NCBI GenBank assembly: GCA_024637225.1
Contig: JAGXFP010000017.1
Coordinates: 62,001-126,000 of the forward strand
Length of the DNA stretch: 64,000 bases
Source: Desulfobacterales bacterium
GTDB lineage: Bacteria; Desulfobacterota; Desulfobulbia; Desulfobulbales; JAGXFP01
Direction: 5' to 3'
In this document: positions 38,569 through 48,682 of the stretch, in pieces
How the letters are laid out: each line of letters opens with the position of its first letter
Position numbering within the stretch: position 1 is the stretch's first letter
The notes under the pieces: model-generated
The model's input: only the letters and a program-made list of their open reading frames with translations
What the model was told of the DNA's origin: nothing
Database searches by the model: none
Made by a program: the position numbers and the translations under genes

Positions 38569-39901
38569 CGTCCCTTCTCCGTAAGCGCAGGTTGTCTTCC
38601 GGGACCAGGGTGGTGGTACTCTTATAGTCCGCCAGCAGCCGCGAGATCCCCACCACCCTGCTTTCGTCGCAGTCGTTGTCGAGCGCCAGGTTCAGGTGGC
38701 ATTCCGAGCATTCCCGGTCGCAGAAGAAAGGACGGTAGGAGTCCGGCTCCTTGTAGGTGGATATCACCCCTTCGTAGTTTCGCAGCACCACCTTGTTGGT
38801 CGACCAGGAGATCAGGTAGTTGGGCATTACCGGGATCTTGCCGCCGCCGCCGGGGGCGTCGATCACGTAGGTCGGCACCGAGAAGCCGCTGGTGTGGCCG
38901 ATCAGGCTTTCGATGATCTCGATGCCCTTGCCGACCGGGGTGCGGAAATGGTCTAACCCCTCCGAAAGGTCGCACTGGTAAAGATAATAGGGCCGGACCC
39001 GGTTCTTGACCAGCTTGTGGACCAGATCCTTGTAGATTCTCGGGCAGTCGTTGACCCCGGCCAGGAGGACCGACTGGTTGCCCAGGGGGACGCCGGCGTC
39101 GGCCAGCATTTGCAGGGCTTTGGCCGAGCGGCTCGTGATCTCCCGGGGGTGGTTGAAATGGGTGTTGATCCAGACCGGATGATGCCTGGCGATCACCTTG
39201 ACCAGCTTGTCGGTGATCCGCTGGGGCAGGACCACCGGGGTTCTGGTTCCGATCCTGATCACTTCGACGTGGTCGATCTTGCGGAGCTCGCTGAGCAGCC
39301 AGTCGAGCCGGTCGTCGGAGAGCAGGAAGGGGTCGCCGCCGGAGAGCAGGACGTCGCGAATCACCGGGGTCTCCCGGATATAGTCAATCCCGGCCTGCAT
39401 GGTCTGCCGGTCGGGGATCGAGTCGACGTCACCGACCTTTCTTTTTCTGGTGCAGTGGCGGCAGTACATCGAACAGAGATTCGAGACGTGGAACAGGACC
39501 CGGTCCGGATAGCGATGGGTGAGGCCCGGCACCGGGCTGTCCTTGTCCTCGGAGAGGGGATCGGCCTTTTCGTGCCTGGAAACGCACAGTTCGTTCGGAT
39601 CGGGCACCGACTGCCGGAAGACCGGGTCGTTTTCGAAATCATCCCGGTCGATCAGGCTGAAGTAGTAAGGGGTGATCGCGACCGGAAATTTGGCGACGGT
39701 CTCCTGGAGCCGCGCTTTTTTGGCGGGAGAGAACTTCCTGTCGAGAAGCCTCTCGACGGTGTCGATATCCCTGATCGAGTGGCGCAGGTGCCAGCGCCAG
39801 TCTTCCCAGTTTTTGTCGGGAACTTCGCTGCGGTCCACCGAGGCGGTGGTTTGGGGTTGAGTGGTATTGAGGTTGATCGCCGGTTCATCGGTATATAACA
39901 T
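38561..39901 (-). CDS. ablA: Lysine 2,3-aminomutase (radical SAM)
   Basis: [16 protein letters not shown] radical SAM CxxxCxx[29 protein letters not shown]-binding context [21 protein letters not shown]. Confidence 0.96.
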   Translation of the reverse strand: MLYTDEPAINLNTTQPQTTASVDRSEVPDKNWEDWRWHLRHSIRDIDTVERLLDRKFSPAKKARLQETVAKFPVAITPYYFSLIDRDDFENDPVFRQSVPDPNELCVSRHEKADPLSEDKDSPVPGLTHRYPDRVLFHVSNLCSMYCRHCTRKRKVGDVDSIPDRQTMQAGIDYIRETPVIRDVLLSGGDPFLLSDDRLDWLLSELRKIDHVEVIRIGTRTPVVLPQRITDKLVKVIARHHPVWINTHFNHPREITSRSAKALQMLADAGVPLGNQSVLLAGVNDCPRIYKDLVHKLVKNRVRPYYLYQCDLSEGLDHFRTPVGKGIEIIESLIGHTSGFSVPTYVIDAPGGGGKIPVMPNYLISWSTNKVVLRNYEGVISTYKEPDSYRPFFCDRECSECHLNLALDNDCDESRVVGISRLLADYKSTTTLVPEDNLRLRRRDDG

Positions 39902-40174
39902 GAAAACCCTTTCACGTTGGCAGAGCCGGTGCCGTCTTGAATATTATTGCCGAATATAAAGGTGCTGACAATATCGTTTGGATAAAAACCGGACTGCGCA
40001 GGATTAGCAGTAAATGCTTAAAATGAATTTGTACTCTGCGTACATTGAACTCTAACTATACCTGATTATGTCGAAAAATGCAAATCACCCTGCGGCGCCG
40101 GGCTTCACGCACGTAAAGCAACGATCGAAGCGGGCTGAAGCGACAGGGCCGGCAGCCGCTTAGCAGGACGCGGG

Positions 40175-40429
40175 TCAATGACGGCGCTGCCAGATAAGTT
40201 TCCGGTTTCGGTAGACCTCTTTGATCCGATGTAAAGGAAGGGAGCGGCTCTCCCCGTCCGCCTCGATAATCAGGACCGAATCGCGCCGGTCCCCGGGGAA
40301 AATCAGGACGCTGAAGGGGACCCGGATAATCTTATTTTCAAGCCGGTCGTAATAACCGATCTCGAAATTGCCGCTGCCGAACTCCCGATCCCAGCGGATG
40401 CGGCTTAGCAGTTCATGAATGGGCATCAT
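40175..40429 (-). CDS. DUF504 (UPF0248-like) protein
   Basis: MMPIHELLSRIRWDREFGSGNFEIGYYDRLENKIIRVPFSVL; start shifted inside the track ORF. Confidence 0.65.
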   Translation of the reverse strand: MMPIHELLSRIRWDREFGSGNFEIGYYDRLENKIIRVPFSVLIFPGDRRDSVLIIEADGESRSLPLHRIKEVYRNRKLIWQRRH

Positions 40430-40670
40430 CGCGCTATTCCTCCCTGGGCTTTTTCGCGAACCTTTCACCCAAGCCCAGACTAAATTCCAAAGCGAGCAGC
40501 TGGGTCGGCGACTGCCGGAATACCAAAGTTGCGGATGGAAAATCGCCGCTGCTTTTTCGGAATTTCTTGACTTCACTGACCCTGAAATCTGATGATATCA
40601 GAAAAGATGGCGACAGGTTAATCCTGGATTCGTGAACGATTGAGAAGGATTCTAATCAGGGAGAGAGGTT

Positions 40671-41225
40671 ATGGCAAAAGTGGCAATTATCATCGCGGAT
40701 CAGTTTGAAGATTCCGAATATGTTGAACCGGCTGCGGCATTCAGGGCGGCCGGCCACCAGCTGGTCCATATCGGCCTTAAGGCCGGAGAAACCGTCAGAG
40801 GCAAGAAAAAGGGAACTGAAGTGACGGTCGAGCGGGCGGTGGCTGAGACTGCGGCGGACGATTTTGACGCCCTCCTTATTCCCGGGGGCCATTCGCCCGA
40901 CAACCTGCGGGCCGATCCCCAGGCGGTCGCTTTTGTCAAAGAGTTCATGACCCGGATTAAACCGGTTTTTTAGATCTGTCACGGCCCGCAGCTGTTGATC
41001 ACGGCCCGGGTTCTCGAGGGACGGAAAGTGACGGGCTGGAAATCGATTGTCGAGGATATCAAATACGCCGGCGGCGAATATCTCGATCAGGAGGTGGTAA
41101 TCGACAACAATCTGATCTCCAGCCGGAGCCCGGCCGACCTGCCGGCCTTTATCGAAGCGAGTCTGGCGAAGCTGGCCCGGGAGCCCACCGAATACAGGAG
41201 TCGGAAGCTGGGAGAAAAGCTTTAA
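40671..41225 (+). pseudogene. DJ-1/PfpI family protein interrupted by in-frame TAG
   Basis: MAKVAIIIADQFEDSEYVEP...KPVF-TAG(40971-40973)-ICHGPQLLITARVLEGRKVTGWKSI...; the two halves are in the same frame. Confidence 0.88.
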
Positions 41226-41407
41226 ATCAATCCTGCCGGGGCCGTGACTTTTGGTGGATGCGAGGAACCCACGCCGAAAACTCATGTTATTAACCCCTTG
41301 ACATGCGTCGCGATTAGGCTCAATTTGGATTGTCAGTAAAGATTGACAAAGTTCGTAGAAAGTCACAGGATGGCTTGGCAAACCACGACAGGAGCGAGGA
41401 TGGAGAA

Positions 41408-41851
41408 ATGGGAGACATGGTGGTAACCTGCCGGAAATGCGGCGCGAAGAACAGGGTTTCGGCGGCAAAGCAGCATCTCGGGCCGAAATGCGGCAAATGC
41501 AAGGCTGCGCTCGATTTGAGCGGGGCGCAGCTTGGCGCCGCGGAAGTGAGCGATGCCAATTTTGACTCCTTTCTCGCCTCCACCGATCAGGTAGTGATGC
41601 TCGATTTCTTTTCTCCGACCTGCGGACCCTGCCGCGGCATGATGCCGGTGGTCGAAAGTCTGGCCGATCGTTTCCGGGGCCGGGCTGTTGTTGCCAAAAT
41701 CGACAGCACGGTGAATCTGGCCGCCGCCTCCCGCTGTGCCATCCGCGGTGTGCCGGCCTTTCTCTTTTTTCGCAACGGGCGGGAAGTTGACCGGATAACC
41801 GGGGCGGTACCGGAAAAGACCCTGGCCGAAAAGCTCGATTCCCTGAGCTGA
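41408..41851 (+). CDS. Thioredoxin with N-terminal zinc ribbon (Trx2/TrxC-like)
   Basis: CRKCGAKNRV...CGKCK plus FFSPTCGPCRGMMPVV. Confidence 0.93.
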   Translation: MGDMVVTCRKCGAKNRVSAAKQHLGPKCGKCKAALDLSGAQLGAAEVSDANFDSFLASTDQVVMLDFFSPTCGPCRGMMPVVESLADRFRGRAVVAKIDSTVNLAAASRCAIRGVPAFLFFRNGREVDRITGAVPEKTLAEKLDSLS

Positions 41852-41894
41852 AAAAGCCGGGGGTATATTTCCGGATAAAACTAATCCGGCTGCT

Positions 41895-42185
41895 CTAGAA
41901 ATCGGCAGGGGACAGGATGAAGTCGGCTCCCTCTTCGGCCACCACCTTTTTGAAGAATTCACAACTCAGACAGTTGAAGGTCTTCTGGGCGGCCGTGCCC
42001 TGGGGTTTGCCGCCACAGAAGGTTCCGGCGATCCGCCAGCAGAATCTGCCGCCGTTGGTTCCGTTGTTAACCCCGTCGTAACTGCCCGGCACCGCCGAAG
42101 GACAGACTCCGAGTTCTTCGGTTTTAGCCCCGCCCGGCTGCCGTTCGCATTTTTTTATTTCCCAACAGTTTTTAGTAGATGACAT
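41895..42185 (-). CDS. Cys-rich two-CW-type domain protein
   Basis: KNCWEIKKCERQPGG...GRFCWRIAGTFCGG...FNCLSCEFFKKV. Confidence 0.75.
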   Translation of the reverse strand: MSSTKNCWEIKKCERQPGGAKTEELGVCPSAVPGSYDGVNNGTNGGRFCWRIAGTFCGGKPQGTAAQKTFNCLSCEFFKKVVAEEGADFILSPADF

Positions 42186-42417
42186 TCTTCTATAATCTCC
42201 ACACCTTATGTTGATCACGACCGAAATCTAACGGTAGATAATTTCGGATATCTCTGCTAATCACTAGCCAAGGAGATTGAAACTGTCAACTACATTGTAG
42301 GACAATTTGCCTCGCAGCCGGGCGGAATATTCGCTAACGGGACATTCGCCGGGTCGGCAACCCGTTGATCTTTCGTTGGTATGATGTTAACCAAACAACC
42401 AGTATGGAGGGACGAAA

Positions 42418-42891
42418 ATGCAGGTGCTGATCCTTTATTATTCCAAGAGCAACAATACCAGGAAGCTGGCCGAGGCGATTGCCGAAGGGGTCGGCGCGGC
42501 CGGGGCCGAGCCGGTCCTGAGGAATACCGACGAAGTAAGCAAGGAAGATTTTCGCAATGCCGCCGGGGTTATTGCCGGTTCTCCGGTCTATTTCGGATTG
42601 ATGGCGGCCCAGCTCAAGAAGGTCTTCGACGATTTCGTCGGCCTGCGGCGCGAGATGGAAAACAAGGTCGGGGCCGCCTTCGCTTCCGGCAACCATCATA
42701 GCGGCGGCAAGGAAACCACCATTTTTTCCATCCTGCAGTGCATGCTGATTTACGGGATGATTATAGTCGGCGACCCGATGGACGCTTCAGGGCATTACGG
42801 GGTGGCCTGCTGCAAGGAGCCGGATGCGACCGCAGTCTCCGACGGCTTTAAGTTGGGGAAGAGGGTGGCGGATTTATGTGCCAGGCTGTAA
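42418..42891 (+). CDS. Flavodoxin-like / WrbA-like NAD(P)H oxidoreductase
   Basis: LILYYSKSNNTRKLAEAIAEG...GSPVYFGLMAAQLKKVFDDF...GAAFASGNHHSGGKETT. Confidence 0.88.
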   Translation: MQVLILYYSKSNNTRKLAEAIAEGVGAAGAEPVLRNTDEVSKEDFRNAAGVIAGSPVYFGLMAAQLKKVFDDFVGLRREMENKVGAAFASGNHHSGGKETTIFSILQCMLIYGMIIVGDPMDASGHYGVACCKEPDATAVSDGFKLGKRVADLCARL

Positions 42892-42926
42892 GGGGCTGTG
42901 AGAAATCCGGGGCCGGGGTTCGGGCA

Positions 42927-42962
42927 AAAAAAATCCCCGGCCGAAAGAGCCGGGGATTGTGA
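42927..42962. terminator. Bidirectional terminator
   Basis: aaaaaaaatccccggccgaaagagccggggatt hairpin between convergent genes. Confidence 0.75.
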
Positions 42963-42980
42963 AGGCTTGGTGGGGCTGGA

Positions 42981-43136
42981 CTATTTTGAACCGCAGGTAC
43001 AACCGCAACCGCAACCCGAAGATTTCTTTTCTTCCTGTTTCGCCATTACTCCGGCTTCGCCGCAGGCCGGACACTTTTTCGGCTTACACCTGCCTTCCTT
43101 GGTTTCGCCGCACTTTTCACATTTAAATTCAGCCAT
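42981..43136 (-). CDS. RCKP-type rubredoxin-like small protein with Cys-rich tail (51 aa)
   Basis: Manual translation MAEFKCEKCGETKEGRCKPKKCPACGEAGVMAKQEEKKSSGCGCGCTCGSK; missed by the ORF track (<60 aa). Confidence 0.85.
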   Translation of the reverse strand: MAEFKCEKCGETKEGRCKPKKCPACGEAGVMAKQEEKKSSGCGCGCTCGSK

Positions 43137-43318
43137 TGGTTTCTCCTTATCCTGTGGTTTGATATACTTTTACTTGAACGTTATTGGGAATCTTTATCGC
43201 TAAACAATAATTTCGAACCTTATGATTGTCAAGGGCTTTGGAAAGTGTAATAAAGATCATGTAATATGGAATATGCAAGAAGCGGGACGAATCGCAAACC
43301 TTAACCGGAAGGTGTGAC

Positions 43319-43870
43319 ATGTTGGTCAAGGAAAATTCTACTTTATACAGCGGCGGACTACAGGGGGCCGAAAGTTATTTCGGCGAGGTCGCCGAGAAAT
43401 GGGGAATAAAGGAAGTCAATTTCACCTTTGCCGGCCGGACTCCCAACCGGAACCGGAACCTGGTGGTTGTCTCCGACGAGGAGTTGCGCCGCGGCGATAT
43501 CAGTATGGAACTCGCCTCGAAGATGATGAAGCGCAACTACTACGAAGCGGAAAAACTCCGCAAGGTTCTGCAGGTCATCTTCCATATGGTCAATAACGGC
43601 CATCAGATCTTCGTGGTCGGCACCATTCAGGATGACAACACCGTCAAGGGTGGCACCGGTTGGGCTGTGGAGCTGGCCAAGCTCTTCAACCGGCCGGTTC
43701 ACGTCTACGGCCAGGTGCGCAAGGGCTGGTACACCTGGCGCGACGGGGCCTGGCGCCAAGATCATCCCCGGATCGAACATGAAACCTTTGTCGGGACCGG
43801 GACCAGGCATCTTACCGAGGATGGCCGCAGGGCAATCGAACAACTGTTCGCCGATTCTTTCGAGTCCTAG
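43319..43870 (+). CDS. Rossmann-like protein of unknown function (possible SLOG/nucleotide-binding fold)
   Basis: TLYSGGLQGAESYFGEVAEKWG...GTGWAVELAKLFNRPVHVYGQ glycine-rich pattern. Confidence 0.6.
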   Translation: MLVKENSTLYSGGLQGAESYFGEVAEKWGIKEVNFTFAGRTPNRNRNLVVVSDEELRRGDISMELASKMMKRNYYEAEKLRKVLQVIFHMVNNGHQIFVVGTIQDDNTVKGGTGWAVELAKLFNRPVHVYGQVRKGWYTWRDGAWRQDHPRIEHETFVGTGTRHLTEDGRRAIEQLFADSFES

Positions 43871-44311
43871 GACCGCCGGCCCGATGGCAGCTATTTAGAC
43901 TGGCACGGATATAACCCTGAATTTGTAAGGCTTCCCGAGCGGGTAGGGCGCGGGTAAGTGACGATCGTGATTGGCATGATTGTATATCAGCGTGCGGCCC
44001 GACGCGGGCCTTACTCGGTCCCCCTCCGAAAGGTGGCGGCAATTTCGCCACCCGCCCACAGTGAGATCAACAACAAATAGTAATGATTTATAAGGGCATC
44101 TTTGCCTGGAGCCGGCCCGGTTTTTTGAGGATAACGGCTTGCCGGTCCGCCAACTCCCAGGCCCCTTTTGTTTTATCTTCGGGAACAGGGGGTTTTTTTA
44201 CGGGCGTGGCAACGCTCTTTTTGCTTGACATCGTGGGGGGTTAAGGTTAGCTTTACCTGTTTATCGAACCACCCCTGTTTTTTTGAGATCGAATAGGTCG
44301 TTAATTCGTTG

Positions 44312-44338
44312 TCAGCCCCAGCATGCGGGGCTTTTTTC
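44312..44338 (+). terminator. Rho-independent terminator-like hairpin
   Basis: agccccagcatgcggggctttttt. Confidence 0.6.
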
Positions 44339-44414
44339 ATTTCATCACTGAAGGCAACTTGATCAGGGCGGATTATTAAATTCGCCGCAAATGTAATTTT
44401 AGAGGAAGTGGAAC

Positions 44415-46490
44415 ATGAGTAGAGATCTGAGCAAGGTCAGAAATATCGGGATCAGCGCCCATATCGACTCCGGCAAGACTACGCTGACTGAGAGGATTCT
44501 GTTTTATACCGACAGGATCCATGCCATTCACGAGGTAAGGGGCAAGGACGGAGTCGGCGCCAAGATGGATTCCATGGAACTGGAAAAGGAGCGGGGCATC
44601 ACCATCGCCTCGGCTGCTACCAACTGTACCTGGAAGGATCTCGATATTAATATTATCGATACCCCCGGCCACGTCGATTTCACCATCGAGGTTGAAAGAG
44701 CCCTGCGGGTTCTGGACGGGGCCGTGCTGATTCTCTGTTCGGTCGGCGGCGTCCAGTCCCAGAGCATTACGGTTAACCGGCAGATGACCCGTTACAAGGT
44801 GCCGCGCATCGCCTTCATCAACAAATGCGATCGCACCGGCGCCAATCCGGCCCGGGTCACCCAGCAGCTCCGGGAAAAACTCGATCTCAACGCGCTACCC
44901 ATGCAGCTGCCCATCGGTCTCGAAGGTGACATGAAGGGCGTTATCGATATCGTCACCATGAAGGCGGTCTATTACGAGGGTGAATTCGGCGAGAAAATTC
45001 GCGAGGATGAGATTCCCGCCGAACTGCGGGATGAGGCGGAGGAACTCTACGAGCAGCTGCTCGATGCCGCTTCCATGTTCTCCGAAGAGTTGATGGAGGC
45101 GATACTGGAAGGTACCCCCACCCCGGAAATGATTATCGAGGCGGTGCGCCTCGGGACCCTCGAACTGGGGATCACCCCGGTCTTTGTCGGCTCGGCATAT
45201 AAAAACAAGGGAGTGCAGAGTCTTCTCGATGCGGTCATGTATTATCTGCCCTGTCCGACCGATATTGAGAATATCGCCCTGGATCTCGATCACGACGAAG
45301 TTGAGGTCAAGGTCACCAACAATCCGAATGATCCGATGGTGGCATTAGCCTTCAAGCTCGAGGAGGGCCGCTACGGTCAGCTCACTTACCTCCGGACCTA
45401 CCAGGGCACCATCAAAAAAGGCGATTCCATCATTAACACCCGAACCGGCAAGAAAGTCAAGGTCGGCCGCCTGGTCCGGATGCATTCCGATGAGATGGAG
45501 GAGATCCAGGAATCCGGCGCCGGCGATATTGTCGCCCTGTTCGGGATCGATTGCGCTTCCGGTGACACCTTCTGCGACGATTCGGTCAATTATTCGATGA
45601 GTTCCATGTACATTCCCGAACCGGTTATCTCTCTGGCCATAAAGCCGGTCGACAACAAGGCCCAGGGTAATATGTCGAAGGCCCTGAACCGGTTCACCAA
45701 GGAAGATCCGACCTTCAAGACCTTTGTGGATGACGAAAGCAACGAGACCATTATCTCGGGTATGGGCGAGCTCCATCTCGAGGTCTATATTGAACGGATG
45801 AAGCGGGAGTATAACGCTGAAGTCCAAGTCGGGGCGCCCCAGGTCTCCTACCGGGAGACGATCAGTCAGCGGGCCGACTTCGACTATACCCATAAGAAAC
45901 AGACCGGCGGCTCCGGCCAGTTCGGTCGGGTGGCCGGTTACCTTGAGCCCCTGGAAGAGGGTGATTACGAATTCGTCGACAACATCGTCGGCGGCTCGAT
46001 CCCCCGTGAGTTTATCTCCGCCTGCGACAAGGGTTTCCAGAAAAGCCTTAAAAAAGGCGCCCTGGCCGAGGCTCCCGTTACCGGGGTGCGGGTCGTCATT
46101 AACGACGGTAACTCCCATTCGGTGGACTCTTCCGATGTGGCCTTCCAGCTCGCCGCGGTCGGCGCCTTCAAGCAGGGCTACATGAAGGCCAAGCCGATCC
46201 TGATGGAGCCGATCATGAAGGTCTCCGTCGAAGGACCCACCGAATTTCAGGGCTCGGTGATGGGCAGTTTGAATCAGCGGCGCGGCATGGTGCTCGGCAC
46301 CTCCGAGGAAGGCAACTACACGGTGATCGATGCCGAGGTGCCCCTCTCCGAAATGTTCGGTTATTCCACCATTTTGCGCTCCCTGACCCAGGGCAAGGCG
46401 GAGTTCACCATGGAGTTTTCTACTTTCCGCCAGGTTCCGAAGAATGTCGCTGAAGAGATTGTTAAAGAGCGGCTCAAGGAAAAGAAGTAA
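44415..46490 (+). CDS. fusA: Elongation factor G, spd/mitochondrial EF-G1-like type
   Basis: [60 protein letters not shown]. Confidence 0.93.
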   Translation: MSRDLSKVRNIGISAHIDSGKTTLTERILFYTDRIHAIHEVRGKDGVGAKMDSMELEKERGITIASAATNCTWKDLDINIIDTPGHVDFTIEVERALRVLDGAVLILCSVGGVQSQSITVNRQMTRYKVPRIAFINKCDRTGANPARVTQQLREKLDLNALPMQLPIGLEGDMKGVIDIVTMKAVYYEGEFGEKIREDEIPAELRDEAEELYEQLLDAASMFSEELMEAILEGTPTPEMIIEAVRLGTLELGITPVFVGSAYKNKGVQSLLDAVMYYLPCPTDIENIALDLDHDEVEVKVTNNPNDPMVALAFKLEEGRYGQLTYLRTYQGTIKKGDSIINTRTGKKVKVGRLVRMHSDEMEEIQESGAGDIVALFGIDCASGDTFCDDSVNYSMSSMYIPEPVISLAIKPVDNKAQGNMSKALNRFTKEDPTFKTFVDDESNETIISGMGELHLEVYIERMKREYNAEVQVGAPQVSYRETISQRADFDYTHKKQTGGSGQFGRVAGYLEPLEEGDYEFVDNIVGGSIPREFISACDKGFQKSLKKGALAEAPVTGVRVVINDGNSHSVDSSDVAFQLAAVGAFKQGYMKAKPILMEPIMKVSVEGPTEFQGSVMGSLNQRRGMVLGTSEEGNYTVIDAEVPLSEMFGYSTILRSLTQGKAEFTMEFSTFRQVPKNVAEEIVKERLKEKK

Positions 46491-46606
46491 GATTAATTAA
46501 CCAACTGCCCGGTCGGCGCTAAATCCGCTGGAGTCAGAGTGGAGCCGCCGGCATGGCGCGTTCTTGGAACGAGACCAAACAGTTTCGTAATTACAGGAGA
46601 TTAGAT

Positions 46607-47317
46607 ATGCAAAAAATGGATCTGGCCGATAAGAATCCGTTACGAATTTTTGCCCGGGACAGCGAAGGCAAGCCGGTAGATAAACGCATGGGCTTGTTGA
46701 TGTCCAGGCCAGGCCTTGGCAAGACCGCCATCCTGGTGCAGATTGCCCTTGATAATATCCTGCGGGGCAACAAGGTCCTCCATGTCAGTATCGGGCAGAG
46801 CCTCGATAAGACCCGGGCCTGGTATGACGATATTATCAAGGATATTTTTGCGGGCGTAAAGCTCGATGACAGCAAGGAGCTTCGCGACGAAGTGTTGCGC
46901 AACCGGCTGATCATGACCTTCAAGGAAGCTGATTTCACCCGGCCCAAGCTCGAAGAGCGGGTTAACGATCTGGTGGTTCAGGATGTTTTCATGCCGGGCA
47001 TCATAATTATTGATGGCTATGATTTCGAGAACAGCGCGGCCCCGGAGATCGCCGATCTCAAGGATATGGCCGATGTCCTGGGTTTGCAGATCTGGTTCTC
47101 CGCCCTCCGCCATCGTGATGATGATCGCATCAGTGACGAGGGGGTTCCGGCGCCCTGTCATGATGTCGGCCGTTTTTTCGACACCGTGGTGATGATTCAG
47201 CCCGAGAAGGACCAGCCCGATCTTTCCCTGGTCGTGGTCAAGGACACCATCGGCAGCGTCAAGCCGGGCAAGGTTCTCGATCTGGATCCTTCAACTTATC
47301 TGGCCAAGGAAGCTTGA
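46607..47317 (+). CDS. RecA/DnaB-like P-loop ATPase of unknown function
   Basis: Walker A SRPGLGKTA, Walker B-like GIIIIDGYD; RBS aggaga before ATG 46607. Confidence 0.7.
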   Translation: MQKMDLADKNPLRIFARDSEGKPVDKRMGLLMSRPGLGKTAILVQIALDNILRGNKVLHVSIGQSLDKTRAWYDDIIKDIFAGVKLDDSKELRDEVLRNRLIMTFKEADFTRPKLEERVNDLVVQDVFMPGIIIIDGYDFENSAAPEIADLKDMADVLGLQIWFSALRHRDDDRISDEGVPAPCHDVGRFFDTVVMIQPEKDQPDLSLVVVKDTIGSVKPGKVLDLDPSTYLAKEA

Positions 47318-47494
47318 CGGCGAAGTAAGCGATCACAGAACCCCGAATCTGCTGTGTTATCAGCCTGCTCATGTAACACCTCTACACATCGCAGGCCGAT
47401 GCCTTGCATCTCCGGCAGGCATTAATTATTTGCTCATTTTTTTAATAACTGATTATATGGCGGCATGGGTTTCGACCTTGCTGCCATTTTTTTT

Positions 47495-47728
47495 ACTCAA
47501 CTTTCTGAGTTTGGTTAGTCTCCCGATAATAAAGGGGTTTTGGCGATTTATTCATGCCGGTGTTCCACAAGAATCCAGAAGTCATGAGTCAGAATCCAGG
47601 AGAAAAGCTTTAAAATCAGTCATTCTGGCTCCTGGCTCCTGGCTCCTGGCTTCTCGCCATGTAATGCCACTATGACTCAGATTCATTTTATGACAGCAAA
47701 CCAATACCAGAAGACAAACCAGAAAGTT
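47495..47728. repeat. 234-bp dispersed repeat, copy 1 (upstream of hisA-like gene)
   Basis: actcaactttctgagtttggttagtctcccgataataaaggggttttgg...tctggctcctggctcctggc...gacagcaaaccaataccagaagacaaaccagaaagtt; matches 57121-57354. Confidence 0.88.
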
Positions 47729-47747
47729 GCGTTTTTTAGTGAGGATC

Positions 47748-48512
47748 ATGAAATTCAGACCATGTATCGACATCCACGAAGGCCGGGTCAAGCAGATCGT
47801 CGGCTCCACCCTGTCCGACCTGGATCAATCCGGCCTGCGGACTAACTTTGCCTCCGATCAGCCCCCCTCCTACTATGCGGATCTGTATCGGCGGGATAAT
47901 CTGACCGGCGGGCATATCATCATGCTCGGGTCCGGTAACGAGGAGGCCGCTCTGGGGGCTCTGGCCGCCTGGCCGGGCGGGATGCAGCTTGGCGGCGGCA
48001 TTACCGCGGACAACGCCCTCGATTGGCTTGACAAGGGAGCCGCGGCGGTGATTGTCACCTCCCATGTCTTCAAGGACGGGGTGGTGCATGAAGAGCGTTT
48101 GCGTAAGCTGGCCGGGCTGGTCGGTAGTGACCGGCTGGTGATCGATCTGAGTTGCCGGCAACGGGATGGGCGCTACTATGTGGTGACCGACCGGTGGCAG
48201 AAGTTTACCGAGATCGAGGTCTGCCGCGAATCCCTCGCTTTTTTCGCCGGCTTCTGTTCCGAGTTCCTGATTCATGCCGCCGATGTCGAGGGGAAATGCG
48301 AAGGGGTGGCCGTCGATCTGCTCGCCGATCTGGCCGACTGGGTGACCATTCCCACCACCTATGCCGGCGGGGTCAAGGACATCGAGGACCTTCGCCTGGT
48401 TCGCGAACTGGGCCGGAACAAATTGGACGTCACCATCGGCAGCGCCCTTGATATCTTCGGGGGCAGCGGCATTACCTATGGGGAAGCGGTAGCCTTCTGC
48501 CGCACGAGTTGA
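47748..48512 (+). CDS. hisA: Eukaryotic-type HisA (ProFAR isomerase)
   Basis: MKFRPCIDIHEGRVKQIVGSTLSDL...NFASDQPPSYYADLYRRDNLTGGHIIMLG, resembling yeast HIS6. Confidence 0.85.
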   Translation: MKFRPCIDIHEGRVKQIVGSTLSDLDQSGLRTNFASDQPPSYYADLYRRDNLTGGHIIMLGSGNEEAALGALAAWPGGMQLGGGITADNALDWLDKGAAAVIVTSHVFKDGVVHEERLRKLAGLVGSDRLVIDLSCRQRDGRYYVVTDRWQKFTEIEVCRESLAFFAGFCSEFLIHAADVEGKCEGVAVDLLADLADWVTIPTTYAGGVKDIEDLRLVRELGRNKLDVTIGSALDIFGGSGITYGEAVAFCRTS

Positions 48513-48682
48513 TGGGAACCGAGGAAGATCGGGAACTGGTCCCCATTACCGTCAAGGTGTCCGATGATCTTTATCGCGCCTATCAGCGCTGTACCTGGAT
48601 CCTGATCAACGAGAGCGGCAGGAGCCGGCAGGAAATCATGGACGAAATGGTCCGTGATTTTCTGGTCAAACACGGCTGCTGA
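48512..48682 (+). CDS. Small ribbon-helix-helix-like protein (56 aa)
   Basis: MGTEEDRELVPITVKVSDDLYRAYQRCTWILINESGRSRQEIMDEMVRDFLVKHGC; overlaps hisA stop by 1 bp; below ORF-track cutoff. Confidence 0.6.
   Translation: MGTEEDRELVPITVKVSDDLYRAYQRCTWILINESGRSRQEIMDEMVRDFLVKHGC

Noticed and set aside
40971-40973. Pyrrolysine insertion at the PfpI amber codon
   Set aside because: No PYLIS-like context known for this family, no pyl genes in the window, and TAG ends other intact genes here; kept only as a test.
47615-47655. CRISPR-like short tandem repeat (ggctcctggctcctggctcctggc)
   Set aside because: A 7-bp microsatellite within a larger dispersed repeat; no spacers. No CRISPR array was seen in the window.
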